From: Alcanivorax sp. DP30
Lineage (GTDB): Bacteria > Pseudomonadota > Gammaproteobacteria > Pseudomonadales > Alcanivoracaceae
Direction of reading: 5' to 3'
Length of the DNA: 64,000 nucleotides
NCBI RefSeq assembly: GCF_009882945.1
Contig: NZ_WTUY01000003.1
Location: 337,817-401,816 of the forward strand
Shown here: positions 1 through 9,894 of the stretch, piece by piece
Layout: every line of letters starts with the position of its first letter
Position numbering within the stretch: position 1 is the stretch's first letter
The notes under the pieces: generated by a model
Told to the model about the DNA's origin: nothing
The model's database searches: none
Seen by the model: only the letters and a program-made list of their open reading frames with translations
Translations under genes and position numbers: made by a program

Positions 1-1
1 A

Positions 2-487
2 TTATTTATGCCCGCCGGAGAGCAGGCATTGCATCAGTACTGCGTTTTCGTGTCCGTCCCCCTTGCGGTAATAATTCTTGCGCACGCCACACACGTCGAA
101 ACCCAACTGGCGATACAGCACCTGGGCGCCTGTATTACTTTCGCGCACCTCCAGATACATGACGCTCATTGCGTCTTTGCGGGCCTGATCCATGGCCTGT
201 TCCAGCATCAACCGGGCGATGCCACGCCGTTGCCAGGCCGGGGCTACGACCACATTGAGGACATGGGTTTCGTCGAGAATGCGGGAGAGGATCAGGAAGG
301 CAACCGGGTCATCATCCCGAGTCACCACCTGGCAGAGATAGTTGGCGTTGGTGATACAGTCACGAAAGTGGCTGGTGCTCCAGGGTGTCAGCTGGGCGGC
401 ATTCTCAATGGCCTGCACCGCGTCCAGATCCTCCAGCTCCATGGCCCGAATGGACTGCGGCCCAAACCCGTGTTCAGGTGCCGTCAA
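2..487 (-). CDS. rimI: Ribosomal-protein S18 alanine N-acetyltransferase
   Basis: A GNAT-fold enzyme expected to acetylate the N-terminal alanine of ribosomal protein S18, using acetyl-CoA in the cytoplasm. The 161-residue product shows the acetyl-CoA loop QRRGIA (residues 86-91), the segment YLEVRES containing Glu113, and Tyr125 in LYRQLGF, which match the usual RimI catalytic Glu/Tyr arrangement. I chose the TTG at 487 because AGGAG lies seven bases upstream and the start overlaps the preceding gene by 14 bp. An inner ATG (MELED, residue 16) is the alternative. The holD-rimI order is the same as in E. coli. Family assignment is firm; the start is less certain. Confidence 0.88.
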   Translation of the reverse strand: MTAPEHGFGPQSIRAMELEDLDAVQAIENAAQLTPWSTSHFRDCITNANYLCQVVTRDDDPVAFLILSRILDETHVLNVVVAPAWQRRGIARLMLEQAMDQARKDAMSVMYLEVRESNTGAQVLYRQLGFDVCGVRKNYYRKGDGHENAVLMQCLLSGGHK

Positions 488-1247
488 ACCCGTGCTCCTG
501 CATGGCCTGCCAGCTGGCTTTTTTGTGCACGGCAGGCTCTGCCAGCATCTCATCCAGTCCGCTGATTACCAGCGCCGGGTGCCCGCCAATCTCGAATGGC
601 TGATAGCGCGGCCGACCAAATAGCGCCTGATTGAGGGACTCCGGCAGCGCCAGCAGTACCTGCTCGCCCCCTGCCTGCTCACACAAGCCGGCAATAAAAG
701 CTGACAGCGCCTGGGCCGCCTCCCCTGCCTGCATGGGCTGGTCGGTGAGCGGGCAAAAGAATCGGCGCGGCCGTTCGGGACGGCCCTGGAACAGTGCCAG
801 CAAACTGGCCATCAACGGCGCTTCGAAACGCCCCAGCCCCGGAGCCTGGGTATCCTCCTGGGCGCACAGCAGCCAGGTGTTGGTGCCAAGATGCGCTTCC
901 AGGGTGAAAACCAATCCTTTTCCCCTGGCGGGAGCCGGTCCCGCCGACTCTTTCTTTGCCACCACGCCCTCTGTCTGGGGCGACACCTTCGGTCTGGCGG
1001 GGGACTCCAGGCTATCTTTCAGTGACATGGCAGCTTCACCGGATACCGCTTCGGTGACTGCGTGCCCAGCCTGATCAGACGGTGTCACTGACTGCGTGTC
1101 ACCCACCTCCATGGCCGGTGCTGACGGGTCCTGCTCGTCGTCCCATTCCAGCCACGGCGAAGGTGCCGCGCCGGGCAGAGGCGTATGCGCCACCCAGGGC
1201 GTTAAACCCATGGCACGCAGATAGCTTTGCCGGTTGGCTTCATTCAT
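474..1247 (-). CDS. HolD-like protein (candidate DNA polymerase III psi subunit)
   Basis: The 257-residue product resembles the DNA polymerase III psi subunit only at its two ends. The N-terminal YLRAMGLTPW (about residues 9-18) corresponds to the opening LGITQW segment of E. coli HolD. The C-terminal stretch LVISGLDEMLAEPAVHKKA, followed by a Trp, corresponds to the final helix region of psi. The middle (about residues 30-130) is low-complexity, rich in Ala, Pro and Ser, and makes the protein nearly twice as long as E. coli psi. Position directly upstream of rimI, with overlapping ends, supports the call. Start at 1247 has GGAG seven bases upstream; an earlier ATG at 1286 would overlap leuA. 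The function is inferred from end similarity and synteny. Confidence 0.62.
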   Translation of the reverse strand: MNEANRQSYLRAMGLTPWVAHTPLPGAAPSPWLEWDDEQDPSAPAMEVGDTQSVTPSDQAGHAVTEAVSGEAAMSLKDSLESPARPKVSPQTEGVVAKKESAGPAPARGKGLVFTLEAHLGTNTWLLCAQEDTQAPGLGRFEAPLMASLLALFQGRPERPRRFFCPLTDQPMQAGEAAQALSAFIAGLCEQAGGEQVLLALPESLNQALFGRPRYQPFEIGGHPALVISGLDEMLAEPAVHKKASWQAMQEHGFDGT

Positions 1248-1275
1248 GGGCGCTCCGCTCTTCCTGGCATGCTTC

Positions 1276-2826
1276 TCAGACTCCATCCGCTGCCTGCGGG
1301 TGGGCCTTTTCCAGTCCCGCAGCAAAGTGGTTCAGCGCATTCAGGTAGGCCTTGGCAGACGCGGTAATGATATCGGTATCCGCCCCATGGCCATTCACAA
1401 TCCGGCCGCCCTTTTCCAGCCGCACGGTGACTTCACCCTGGCTGTCAGTACCCGCGGTAATGGCATTCACCGAGTACAACAGCAGCGTGCTGTTACTGGC
1501 CGCCATAGACTCGATTGCCTTGAACGCGGCATCAACGGGCCCCGCGCCAGTGGCGGTCGCTTCCTGCTCCTTGCCATCAATGGTCAGTACGATGCGCGCT
1601 TCCGGCGTTTCTCCGGTGCGCGCAGTCGCGTCCAGCAGGACCAGCTTGAACCGCTCATCCTCGGCCGCTTTCTTGGTGTCGCTGACCAGTGCCTGCAGGT
1701 CTTCATCAAAGACTTCATGCTTTTTGTCGGCCAGATCCTTGAAGCGTTGAAACGCCTCGTTCATGGCCGCTTCGGAGGCGAAGGTCACACCCAGTTCGTC
1801 GAGACGGGCCCGGAACGCAGCACGGCCGGAGTGCTTGCCCAGCACCATCCGGTTGGTATGCCAGCCCACATCTTCGGCAGACATGATCTCGTAGGTTTCG
1901 CGGTGCTTGAGCACCCCGTCCTGGTGAATACCGGATTCGTGGGCGAAGGCATTGGCGCCCACGATGGCCTTGTTGGGCTGCACCGGGAAACCGGTAATCT
2001 GCGACACCATCTTCGAGGTCGGCACAATCTCCAGGGCATTGATGCCGGTGTCCACATTGAACAGATCCTGACGGGTACGCACCGCCATGACGATCTCTTC
2101 CAGTGAGGCATTGCCCGCCCGCTCACCGAGGCCATTGATGGTGCATTCCACCTGCCGGGCACCGGCCTGAACCGCAGCCAGGGAATTGGCTACCGCCAGC
2201 CCCAGGTCGTTGTGGCAGTGTACGGAAAAGACGGCCTTGTCGGCATTGGGAATGCGGGCAAGCAGCTGGGCAATGGTGTCACCGAACTGTTCCGGGATGG
2301 CGTAGCCCACGGTATCGGGAATATTGATGGTACGGGCACCGGCGTCGATCACCGCTTCGATAATGCGGCACAGGAAATCGATCTCGGAGCGGCCGGCATC
2401 CTCACAGGAAAACTCCACGTCGCCCATGTGATTGCGGGCGTGCTTCACCGCCGCCACCGCGTGCTCAATGACCTGATCCGGCTCCAGCCGCAGCTTGTGC
2501 TGCATGTGGATAGGGCTGGTAGCAATGAAAGTATGAATACGTCCTGATTCGGCTCCGGCCAGGGCTTCCGCCGCCCGGTCGATATCCCCTGCCTTGGCCC
2601 GGGCCAGGGAACAGATGGTGGACTCGCGCACGGTATCGGCAATGGCCTTTACCGACAGGAAGTCACCCTGACTGGCAATGGCAAAACCGGCCTCGATCAC
2701 GTCAACCTTCATCCGCTCAAGCGCCTTGGCGATACGCAATTTCTCGTCCTGGTCCATGGTGGCACCCGGGCTCTGCTCACCATCGCGGAGCGTGGTATCA
2801 AAAATAATCAGGCGGTCTTTGCTCAT
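1276..2826 (-). CDS. leuA: 2-isopropylmalate synthase
   Basis: First committed enzyme of leucine synthesis; it condenses acetyl-CoA with 2-oxoisovalerate. The 516-residue protein has the DRE-TIM signature [12 protein letters not shown] (residues 10-21), the metal-binding HCHND (203-207) and the second signature around GLGERAGNA (232-240). A C-terminal LeuA regulatory domain follows (about 390-510), the usual site of leucine feedback inhibition. The length fits the long bacterial form. The start at MSKDRL (2826) is preceded by GAGA. The reading frame stays open upstream to a GTG at 2886 through a leucine-rich stretch, but that extension lacks family similarity. No other leu genes are adjacent. 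Confidence 0.95.
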   Translation of the reverse strand: MSKDRLIIFDTTLRDGEQSPGATMDQDEKLRIAKALERMKVDVIEAGFAIASQGDFLSVKAIADTVRESTICSLARAKAGDIDRAAEALAGAESGRIHTFIATSPIHMQHKLRLEPDQVIEHAVAAVKHARNHMGDVEFSCEDAGRSEIDFLCRIIEAVIDAGARTINIPDTVGYAIPEQFGDTIAQLLARIPNADKAVFSVHCHNDLGLAVANSLAAVQAGARQVECTINGLGERAGNASLEEIVMAVRTRQDLFNVDTGINALEIVPTSKMVSQITGFPVQPNKAIVGANAFAHESGIHQDGVLKHRETYEIMSAEDVGWHTNRMVLGKHSGRAAFRARLDELGVTFASEAAMNEAFQRFKDLADKKHEVFDEDLQALVSDTKKAAEDERFKLVLLDATARTGETPEARIVLTIDGKEQEATATGAGPVDAAFKAIESMAASNSTLLLYSVNAITAGTDSQGEVTVRLEKGGRIVNGHGADTDIITASAKAYLNALNHFAAGLEKAHPQAADGV

Positions 2827-2913
2827 TGGGGTCTCTCGCAAAATTAGGGCTACAGCCAGGCGGAAGAGCTGCCAGATGCTCCTCACAAACCGGAGTATTC
2901 GTATGGGCTTAGT

Positions 2914-4620
2914 CTACACCAGTCGCAGGGCTCGCAGCACCGCCTCACGCAATGCCTCGCCCACTTCCCGGCCCTTGATGCCTTCGGCCAGGCGCAACAC
3001 CTTGCCATCGACTTCGGCCTGCAAGGTCATGTACTCCGTCTTGCGGCCATTACTGGTACTGCTCATGCCGGATTTCAGCACCACCTGCTCCGCCCGGAGC
3101 AGACGACCTTCACGCCGATAGACGGGTATCCCCAGCCAGCGACGCACTACCCGGACTTCGCTGCCACGGATCCACACTTGCAGCCCCCGGGCCAGGGTGT
3201 AAACGCTGCTGAAGACGATCAAATACCCGATCAGTCCGAAAATACTGCCCATGAAATAGAGCATGAACCCTTGTGATGCGGCCGCAATAAACAAGCCTGT
3301 ACCGACACCGGCAAAGATACCGCCAAACAACAGCATGCCGAGCTTCATGCCCAGATTTCGGCCGGGACGACTTTCCAGATAGAGCCCCTGTCCGGTCTGT
3401 TCAACACGAATCTGTTCACTGGCCGACTCCACCGCTTCCAGTTCGCGCTCACGCTGGTCCGCCATGACATGGGATTCCGGCAACTGCACCCGGCTGGCGC
3501 CATTGCCCGCTTCCACCGGCACATCCCAGCTGCGGCTCAGCTTGCGCCCTTCCACCGTGCCTTCCAGCTCCACCCGCCAGCGAATGTAGTTGCGACCACT
3601 GCCACGGGTGGCGGGCTGATCCGCCGGGGCATCAAAACAGAACTGGATGTCGGTGCCGGACTGCCGGGGCACGCAGTAAGCCCGCTGCTCGGTCTGCCAG
3701 AGCACATCTTCCACGGTTTTGCGGTTTTTGCCGGAGCCACTCTCACGACCACGAATACAGCTGAGCCAGATATCCAGATTGCTGTCTCGCCCTATGGCCC
3801 GGCCAAACCGGATCGTGCCGCCCACCTGGCCACCGGCCTGACCCGGCTCGGGATCCAGCTGCAACGGTGTAGGGCCAAAAAACCGGTAATTGCGGCGCAT
3901 CTTCCAGCCGGCCCAGGCAATACCGGCGCCCACCAGCGGGAACAGCAGCACCACCAGTATCATATAGTCACCGCGGCTGACTTCTTTCCACACTTCCAGA
4001 TAGGCAGGAGACGGCAACAGAATGAAGACAGCCCCAAAGCCCACCATGAGCCAGTGGCCGGACTTCTCGCGGCTGCTGTAAAAACCGGTCTCGGACACCA
4101 TGGCCGGGTCCTTGCTGCCGCGTCGCATCAGGAACATGACCCCGCCACCCACCAGCGCAAAAATACCGCCAAAGACAAGCCCGAAAATCACCGAGCCCCA
4201 GCGAAACGTGCGATCCAGATACGCCTCCGCAGGATCATCCGGATTCACCCAGGCCAGAATGGTCCGGTTGTTTGCACGGGCACGCGACAACTTGCGGTGG
4301 AGTTGCTGCCAGTAATCACCAAAATTGTCCGATCCGCTGTACTGGCTGACCTGATTGCTGGTGTACTCCACGCCGTTATATCGGTAACGGTAACTGCCAC
4401 TCACGTTATACGTGGTCGAGCCATCCGAGCGATGGGAATTAAGGTTGCTGCTCAGCACAGTGGCTGGCGCCCGCTCCCAACTACCGGACTCCATGTATTT
4501 GGCCACCGGAATCACGGCAACAAAAAACATTACGGCCAGCCCGGCGAGCAGAAAAATCCCTCCAAACAGGTAGCCACCAATGCCGCCTTTTTTATTCTGC
4601 TTGTTCCCTTCTTCCGACAA
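2914..4620 (-). CDS. DUF3592-domain membrane protein
   Basis: A 568-residue inner-membrane protein of unknown function. An N-terminal hydrophobic segment (about 17-37) is followed by a DUF3592-type soluble region. That region has the typical SWERAPATVLSS opening and ends near AWVNPDDPAEAYLDR. Further hydrophobic pairs lie near residues 140-165, 190-235 and 420-465. The C-terminal part carries polar strands that look like a cytoplasmic PH-like fold, but this is a guess. The TTG at 4620 has GGGGGA seven bases upstream; another TTG at 4635 is possible. Either start overlaps the end of the upstream rhombosortase gene, so the two are probably translationally coupled. Confidence 0.7.
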   Translation of the reverse strand: MSEEGNKQNKKGGIGGYLFGGIFLLAGLAVMFFVAVIPVAKYMESGSWERAPATVLSSNLNSHRSDGSTTYNVSGSYRYRYNGVEYTSNQVSQYSGSDNFGDYWQQLHRKLSRARANNRTILAWVNPDDPAEAYLDRTFRWGSVIFGLVFGGIFALVGGGVMFLMRRGSKDPAMVSETGFYSSREKSGHWLMVGFGAVFILLPSPAYLEVWKEVSRGDYMILVVLLFPLVGAGIAWAGWKMRRNYRFFGPTPLQLDPEPGQAGGQVGGTIRFGRAIGRDSNLDIWLSCIRGRESGSGKNRKTVEDVLWQTEQRAYCVPRQSGTDIQFCFDAPADQPATRGSGRNYIRWRVELEGTVEGRKLSRSWDVPVEAGNGASRVQLPESHVMADQRERELEAVESASEQIRVEQTGQGLYLESRPGRNLGMKLGMLLFGGIFAGVGTGLFIAAASQGFMLYFMGSIFGLIGYLIVFSSVYTLARGLQVWIRGSEVRVVRRWLGIPVYRREGRLLRAEQVVLKSGMSSTSNGRKTEYMTLQAEVDGKVLRLAEGIKGREVGEALREAVLRALRLV

Positions 4621-5194
4621 ACCTGCTTCCCCCAAGAATCAGAATCCACAGCACCACCCCACTGATGGCACCATAAAGATGGGCGTTCACATACACCCGT
4701 CCGTTTATCCACCCTTGCAGATAATCCACGTCATAGCCCGGCAAATGCTCACTGACCAGCCGCCCTACAATGACCACCAGCACCACGGAATGCAGCACCG
4801 GATTACCCCGCCATCCGAGCAACAGACAGAGTATCAGCAAACCATGCAGAATCCCTGACAAACCCACATAGTGGACCAGCTGATCATCAATAAAATACAG
4901 CGCCAATCCGGCTGTTACACCACAGAACAGCAACCACGCCCAGAACCTTAATCGGTCCAGCAGGTCTTCAAAAAAATAACCACACAGCAGCAGGCCAGCC
5001 AGATTCAGCAACAAATGCCAGTGATTCAGATGCACCAGATGGCAGGTGAAAATCCGCCACACCTGCCCGTTGTCGATGGCAGCACGATCAAATGCCAGCC
5101 ACGGATTTACCCACTGATGCGCGAAGCCGAGCACCGCCAGCACCACCGCAAAGGCAATGAATTGGGGGCGCAGTTTTTTGTCTCTGGGTTGCAT
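4592..5194 (-). CDS. rrtA: Rhombosortase-like intramembrane serine protease
   Basis: A 200-residue polytopic membrane protein of the rhomboid superfamily. The catalytic serine sits in GLSGILHG (Ser113) and the paired histidine in NAHLYGAISG (His172). The HLNHWHLLLN loop (about 55-64) is the equivalent of the conserved rhomboid HxxxN region. The small six-helix size and the GLSG motif without extra domains fit rhombosortase, which processes proteins carrying a GlyGly-CTERM tail. No protein in this window ends with such a tail, so its substrates would be elsewhere. Start MQPRDKK at 5194 has only a weak GGA. It overlaps the downstream DUF3592 gene. Confidence 0.75.
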   Translation of the reverse strand: MQPRDKKLRPQFIAFAVVLAVLGFAHQWVNPWLAFDRAAIDNGQVWRIFTCHLVHLNHWHLLLNLAGLLLCGYFFEDLLDRLRFWAWLLFCGVTAGLALYFIDDQLVHYVGLSGILHGLLILCLLLGWRGNPVLHSVVLVVIVGRLVSEHLPGYDVDYLQGWINGRVYVNAHLYGAISGVVLWILILGGSRFVGRREQAE

Positions 5195-5223
5195 GGGGAG
5201 TCCGGCAAAACATGAAGGGACAT

Positions 5224-5392
5224 TAAGCCACAAGCTACAAGCTGCAAGCTACAACGCGGCCCTTGATCGTTACCGCACGGCAGACTTTCCAGCCGCGCCG
5301 GCAACCCCGGTTCTCGGGCACGGCCAGCAGATTTGGCTATGCCCTTCTCGTGCCTTGTAGCTTGCAGCTTGCAGCTTGAAGTTTGTAGCTAC
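5224..5392. repeat. Inverted pair of 7-bp-period arrays (AGCTTG dialect)
   Basis: Two short heptamer arrays face each other across 92 bp. The left array (5224-5258) has units such as CAAGCTA and CAAGCTG. The right array (5351-5392) has six units such as TAGCTTG and CAGCTTG, which are the reverse complements of the left ones. The spacer (5259-5350) shows no gene. The pair lies between the rhombosortase start and the groEL terminator. Confidence 0.85.
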
Positions 5393-5401
5393 CGTTAAAA
5401 A

Positions 5402-5430
5402 CAAAAGCCCCGCGCAAGGCGGGGCTTTTG
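5402..5430 (-). terminator. Rho-independent terminator of groESL
   Basis: An 11-bp perfect stem (5403-5413 with 5419-5429), loop of five bases, followed on the minus strand by a run of T. It lies 25 bp past the groEL stop codon. Confidence 0.9.
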
Positions 5431-5454
5431 GGGAGGTCGAATGACCGGCGTGAT

Positions 5455-7107
<1,653 letters not shown>

Positions 7108-7197
7108 TTACCTCTGCGAAATCTTGTTAATCCCCGTTACCGGGCGATCGTTGTGTTCTGGATCCAGCGATTGGCTTGGGCGCTTAACCTTCAGCCC

Positions 7198-7488
7198 TCA
7201 ACCTTCAATGACCGCCAGGATCTCGGATTCGCTCATGATCAGCAGCTCTTCACCTTCCACCTTGACGGTGTTGCCGGCGTACTGACCGAAGATCACCTTA
7301 TCGCCTTTCTTCACGTCCAGCGGACGCACGTCACCGTTGTCAGTGATCTTGCCGTTACCGGCAGCGATCACTTCACCACGAGACGGCTTCTCGGTGGCAG
7401 AACCGGGCAGCACAATACCGCCAGCGGACTTGGTCTCTTCTTCTTCACGGCGAACCAGCACGCGATCATGCAAAGGACGGATGTTCAT
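7198..7488 (-). CDS. groS: Co-chaperonin GroES (10 kDa)
   Basis: Heptameric lid of the GroEL chamber. The 96-residue product begins [14 protein letters not shown] and keeps the mobile loop with [11 protein letters not shown] (about residues 20-32), which contacts GroEL. Start at 7488 has AAGGAAA just upstream; upstream in-frame codons are not part of the family. First gene of the groES-groEL operon, with a sigma70-like promoter and a CIRCE operator about 70 bp upstream. Confidence 0.99.
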   Translation of the reverse strand: MNIRPLHDRVLVRREEEETKSAGGIVLPGSATEKPSRGEVIAAGNGKITDNGDVRPLDVKKGDKVIFGQYAGNTVKVEGEELLIMSESEILAVIEG

Positions 7489-7555
7489 TTTCCTTAAACT
7501 CCCAGTTAGTTCTGATGACACCCGAGCCCGCCTTGAGGGGGCTCGACAGTCCGAA

Positions 7556-7582
7556 TTAGCACTCTAACGAGCAGAGTGCTAA
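7556..7582. promoter_or_regulatory. CIRCE operator (HrcA site)
   Basis: A perfect TTAGCACTC-N9-GAGTGCTAA inverted repeat, identical to the CIRCE consensus. It starts at the last base of the -10 box and lies about 68 bp upstream of the groES start. HrcA is the known repressor of such sites and is not encoded in this window. Confidence 0.97.
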
Positions 7583-7609
7583 TCATAGTAATGATGACAG
7601 CGCAGTCAA
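7582..7609 (-). promoter_or_regulatory. Sigma70-type promoter of groESL
   Basis: On the minus strand, TTGACT (7604-7609) and TATGAT (7582-7587) are separated by 16 bp. CIRCE follows directly, so a bound repressor would cover the start site. Confidence 0.75.
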
Positions 7610-7809
7610 CAGCCAGAACGAGCTCTCTGCCAACTGTCTGCGGGCTCAGGAATGGGGCCGAGTGGCGGGGTTTCAAGGGGGCTGGCCGTAAAAAAAGCGT
7701 GATGGCGGTCGCTGGTCGTCTTTTTAGTGGCAGCGTGCCTGCACAGGAAAGTGGTCGCGTATGGATTTCGCGTGCGGCCACGCCCCCACAGCAATCTTTT
7801 CCCGGCCTT

Positions 7810-8487
7810 TTACACCCGGGTACGGGCCAGGGCGACCAGGGTTTCGCGCACCTGAACCGCATCCTCGGCTCGCGCAGGAAACGGCAGGCGGCGCAACTGA
7901 CCTTCATGCAACAACCAGCAGCCCCAGGGATCCACCGCCAGCATGATGGCCCCCTCACCGGGACACCCCAACAGGGCCAGGTAATGATCACAGGCATCGC
8001 CATGGTCATTATTCATGTGCTCGACCATGCCCAGCTCCCGGCCCAGATCCCAACCATGAGCAGGCAGCAGGGCCTCGGCATCCAGCCAGGCGGCCTTGCC
8101 GAAGCCGGGAATCCAGCGGGCTTTTTCCGGGCTCAGCGCAAAGAAATGAAAATCCAGCTGCAGGTAATCGCGCATGTGGGGAAACACTTGCAGATAACGC
8201 TCACCCTCTTCGGCGGCCACCGGTTGCAGAACGCCTGTCACCGACAGCCTCTCGGCAGCCTGCCAGTCACTGTGTACTTCATCCACCCACATCAGGGAGA
8301 CCGCCGGGTTATGACGAATATTGACGGTATGCTCGGCCAGGTCGCTCAATAACAGAATCAGCTTACCCTGACCATCCGGCACCACATTCACCGCCGTGGA
8401 CAATGGACGACCACCGGAATCCACCGTAGCCAGGGCTGCATGACCATGCTGGTAAAGGAAAGCCTGCGCCTGTGTTGTCTGATCCAT
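7810..8487 (-). CDS. HugZ-like FMN-binding split-barrel protein with DUF2470 domain
   Basis: A 225-residue cytoplasmic protein. Residues 5-140 read as a pyridoxamine-5'-phosphate-oxidase-like split barrel (ALATVDSGGRPLSTAVNVVPD). Residues about 145-220 form a DUF2470-type tail with the characteristic EHMNNDHGDA segment. This two-domain layout is that of the HugZ family, members of which bind or degrade haem. Whether this one does cannot be told from sequence, and no haem uptake gene is adjacent. Start at 8487 has AGGAACCGGAG upstream. It is divergent from the SDR gene at 8618, with a 130-bp shared promoter region. Confidence 0.78.
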   Translation of the reverse strand: MDQTTQAQAFLYQHGHAALATVDSGGRPLSTAVNVVPDGQGKLILLLSDLAEHTVNIRHNPAVSLMWVDEVHSDWQAAERLSVTGVLQPVAAEEGERYLQVFPHMRDYLQLDFHFFALSPEKARWIPGFGKAAWLDAEALLPAHGWDLGRELGMVEHMNNDHGDACDHYLALLGCPGEGAIMLAVDPWGCWLLHEGQLRRLPFPARAEDAVQVRETLVALARTRV

Positions 8488-8617
8488 CTCCGGTTCCTTG
8501 CGTAATCCTGACGATTTTCCCCGCTTTACCGGGGCCCTGAGCAATCCGGTCATTGGTCTTGCCGGGGCCGACCACCATAATCGCCTTCATCGTGAACCGA
8601 CAGTGTAAGGAATCACC

Positions 8618-9379
8618 ATGGATCTGAACCAGAAAGTGGTTGTTGTCACCGGGGCCGGTCGTGGCCTGGGCCGCGGCATCGCCACCTACTTCGCCAGCAA
8701 GGGCGCTCGCATTGCCTGTGTCGACCTGAATCAGGAAGACCTGGACGGCACCGTTGCCGCCTGTAAGGAAGCCGGCGGCGACGCCCGCGCCTACATCGCC
8801 AACGTGGCCAAAGAAGAAGAAGTTGAAGCCCTGTTCAACAACGTGGGCAACGATTTCGGCGCCCTGCATGGTCTGGTGAACAATGCTGGCATTACCCGCG
8901 ACGGCCTGCTGGTGAAGTACAAGGACGGTGAAGTGGTGAGCAAGATGAGCCTGCAGCAGTGGCAGGCAGTCATCGACGTGAACCTGACCGGCGTTTTCCT
9001 GTGTGGCCGCGAAGCCGCCGCCAAGATGCTGGAACTGGGCACCGAAGAAGGCGTGATCGTGAACATCTCCTCCCTGGCCCGTCACGGCAGCTTCGGTCAG
9101 AGCAACTACTCTGCCGCCAAGTCCGCCGTTGCCGCCATGGCGGAGGTATGGGCGAAGGAGCTGGCCCGCTACAACATCCGTACCGGCGCCGTCGCCCCGG
9201 GCACCATCAACACTGACATGCTGGCAGCCATGAAACCGGAAGCCCGCGAGCGTCTGGTGCAGGCCGTGCCGCTGCGTCGCCTGGGCGAAGCCGAGCACAT
9301 CGCGCGCTCAGTGGCCTTCATTTTCGAGACCGACTACTTCACCGGTCGTTGTATCGATATGGATGGCGGCCTGCGTTAA
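8618..9379 (+). CDS. Short-chain dehydrogenase/reductase (FabG-like)
   Basis: A 253-residue NAD(P)-dependent oxidoreductase of the classical SDR family. It shows the nucleotide-binding TGAGRGLG (11-18), NNAG (88-91), the catalytic Ser near 151 and YSAAK (Tyr164, Lys168). The C-terminal PLRRLGEAEHIARSVAFI and the GGL end are typical of 3-oxoacyl-reductase-like members. The FabG-like set is broad, so the substrate is open. No acyl carrier protein or fab gene is adjacent. AGGAATCACC precedes the ATG. A strong terminator follows at 9422. Confidence 0.85.
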   Translation: MDLNQKVVVVTGAGRGLGRGIATYFASKGARIACVDLNQEDLDGTVAACKEAGGDARAYIANVAKEEEVEALFNNVGNDFGALHGLVNNAGITRDGLLVKYKDGEVVSKMSLQQWQAVIDVNLTGVFLCGREAAAKMLELGTEEGVIVNISSLARHGSFGQSNYSAAKSAVAAMAEVWAKELARYNIRTGAVAPGTINTDMLAAMKPEARERLVQAVPLRRLGEAEHIARSVAFIFETDYFTGRCIDMDGGLR

Positions 9380-9421
9380 GCAGCTACTAGCTGTGAGTCT
9401 GCATGAGGTGCAGGACTCCCC

Positions 9422-9451
9422 AAAGGGCAAGCCTTCGGGCTTGCCCTTTTT
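9422..9451 (+). terminator. Rho-independent terminator after the SDR gene
   Basis: A 9-bp GC-rich stem (9425-9433 with 9438-9446) closed by a TTCG tetraloop and followed by five T. It ends transcription from the SDR gene. Confidence 0.92.
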
Positions 9452-9474
9452 ACGCCGGCATCCGGCGTTTCCCC

Positions 9475-9509
9475 CTTGCAGCTTGAAGCTTGTGGCTTGA
9501 AGCTTCTCT
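9475..9509. repeat. 7-bp-period array abutting the atl start codon
   Basis: Five units in phase, such as CTTGCAG and CTTGAAG, run to within two bases of the ATG at 9512. They therefore occupy the space where the ribosome-binding site of atl should be. No partner array is seen nearby. Confidence 0.8.
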
Positions 9510-9511
9510 TC

Positions 9512-9820
9512 ATGAACGATGAATTCAAAGACGCGGTTTACCAGATCGTTGCCGCCATCCCAGTCGGCAAGGTAAGCAGCTATGGTGCCGTAGCCCGACA
9601 GGCGGGGTTTCCCCGCCATGCCCGTTTTGTCGGGAGGCTGATGAGCCAGTTACCTGAAGACACCCGACTGCCTTGGCACCGGGTACTGCGCGGCGATGGC
9701 CGTATTGCACTGGCGGGCACACCAGCCGGGGATATTCAGATCCAGCGTCTGCTGGACGAAAAAGTGGCAATCACCGGTGACCGGGTCGGCAAACGCTTTT
9801 TTGTGACGTGGGCGAACTGA
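9512..9820 (+). CDS. atl: Alkyltransferase-like (ATL) DNA lesion-binding protein
   Basis: A 102-residue relative of the O6-methylguanine-DNA methyltransferase C-terminal domain. The methyl-accepting PCHRV motif is PWHRV here (residues 54-58). Replacement of Cys by Trp defines ATL proteins, which flip out O6-alkylguanine and hand the lesion to nucleotide excision repair instead of repairing it. The helix-turn-helix part and the arginine finger (near Arg39 in ARFVG) are kept. The start MNDEFKDA at 9512 lacks a normal ribosome-binding site because a heptamer array fills that space. Confidence 0.9.
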   Translation: MNDEFKDAVYQIVAAIPVGKVSSYGAVARQAGFPRHARFVGRLMSQLPEDTRLPWHRVLRGDGRIALAGTPAGDIQIQRLLDEKVAITGDRVGKRFFVTWAN

Positions 9821-9894
9821 ACCCTCATCGCCCCCCGGTGACAAAGTGTCTATGATGACCCCTTCGCCCACCGGAAGAGCCCATTAAAAACGCC

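Noticed and set aside
2827-2886. Leucine-rich in-frame stretch before leuA as an attenuation leader peptide
   Set aside because: It has several Leu codons but no stop before leuA and no terminator hairpin.
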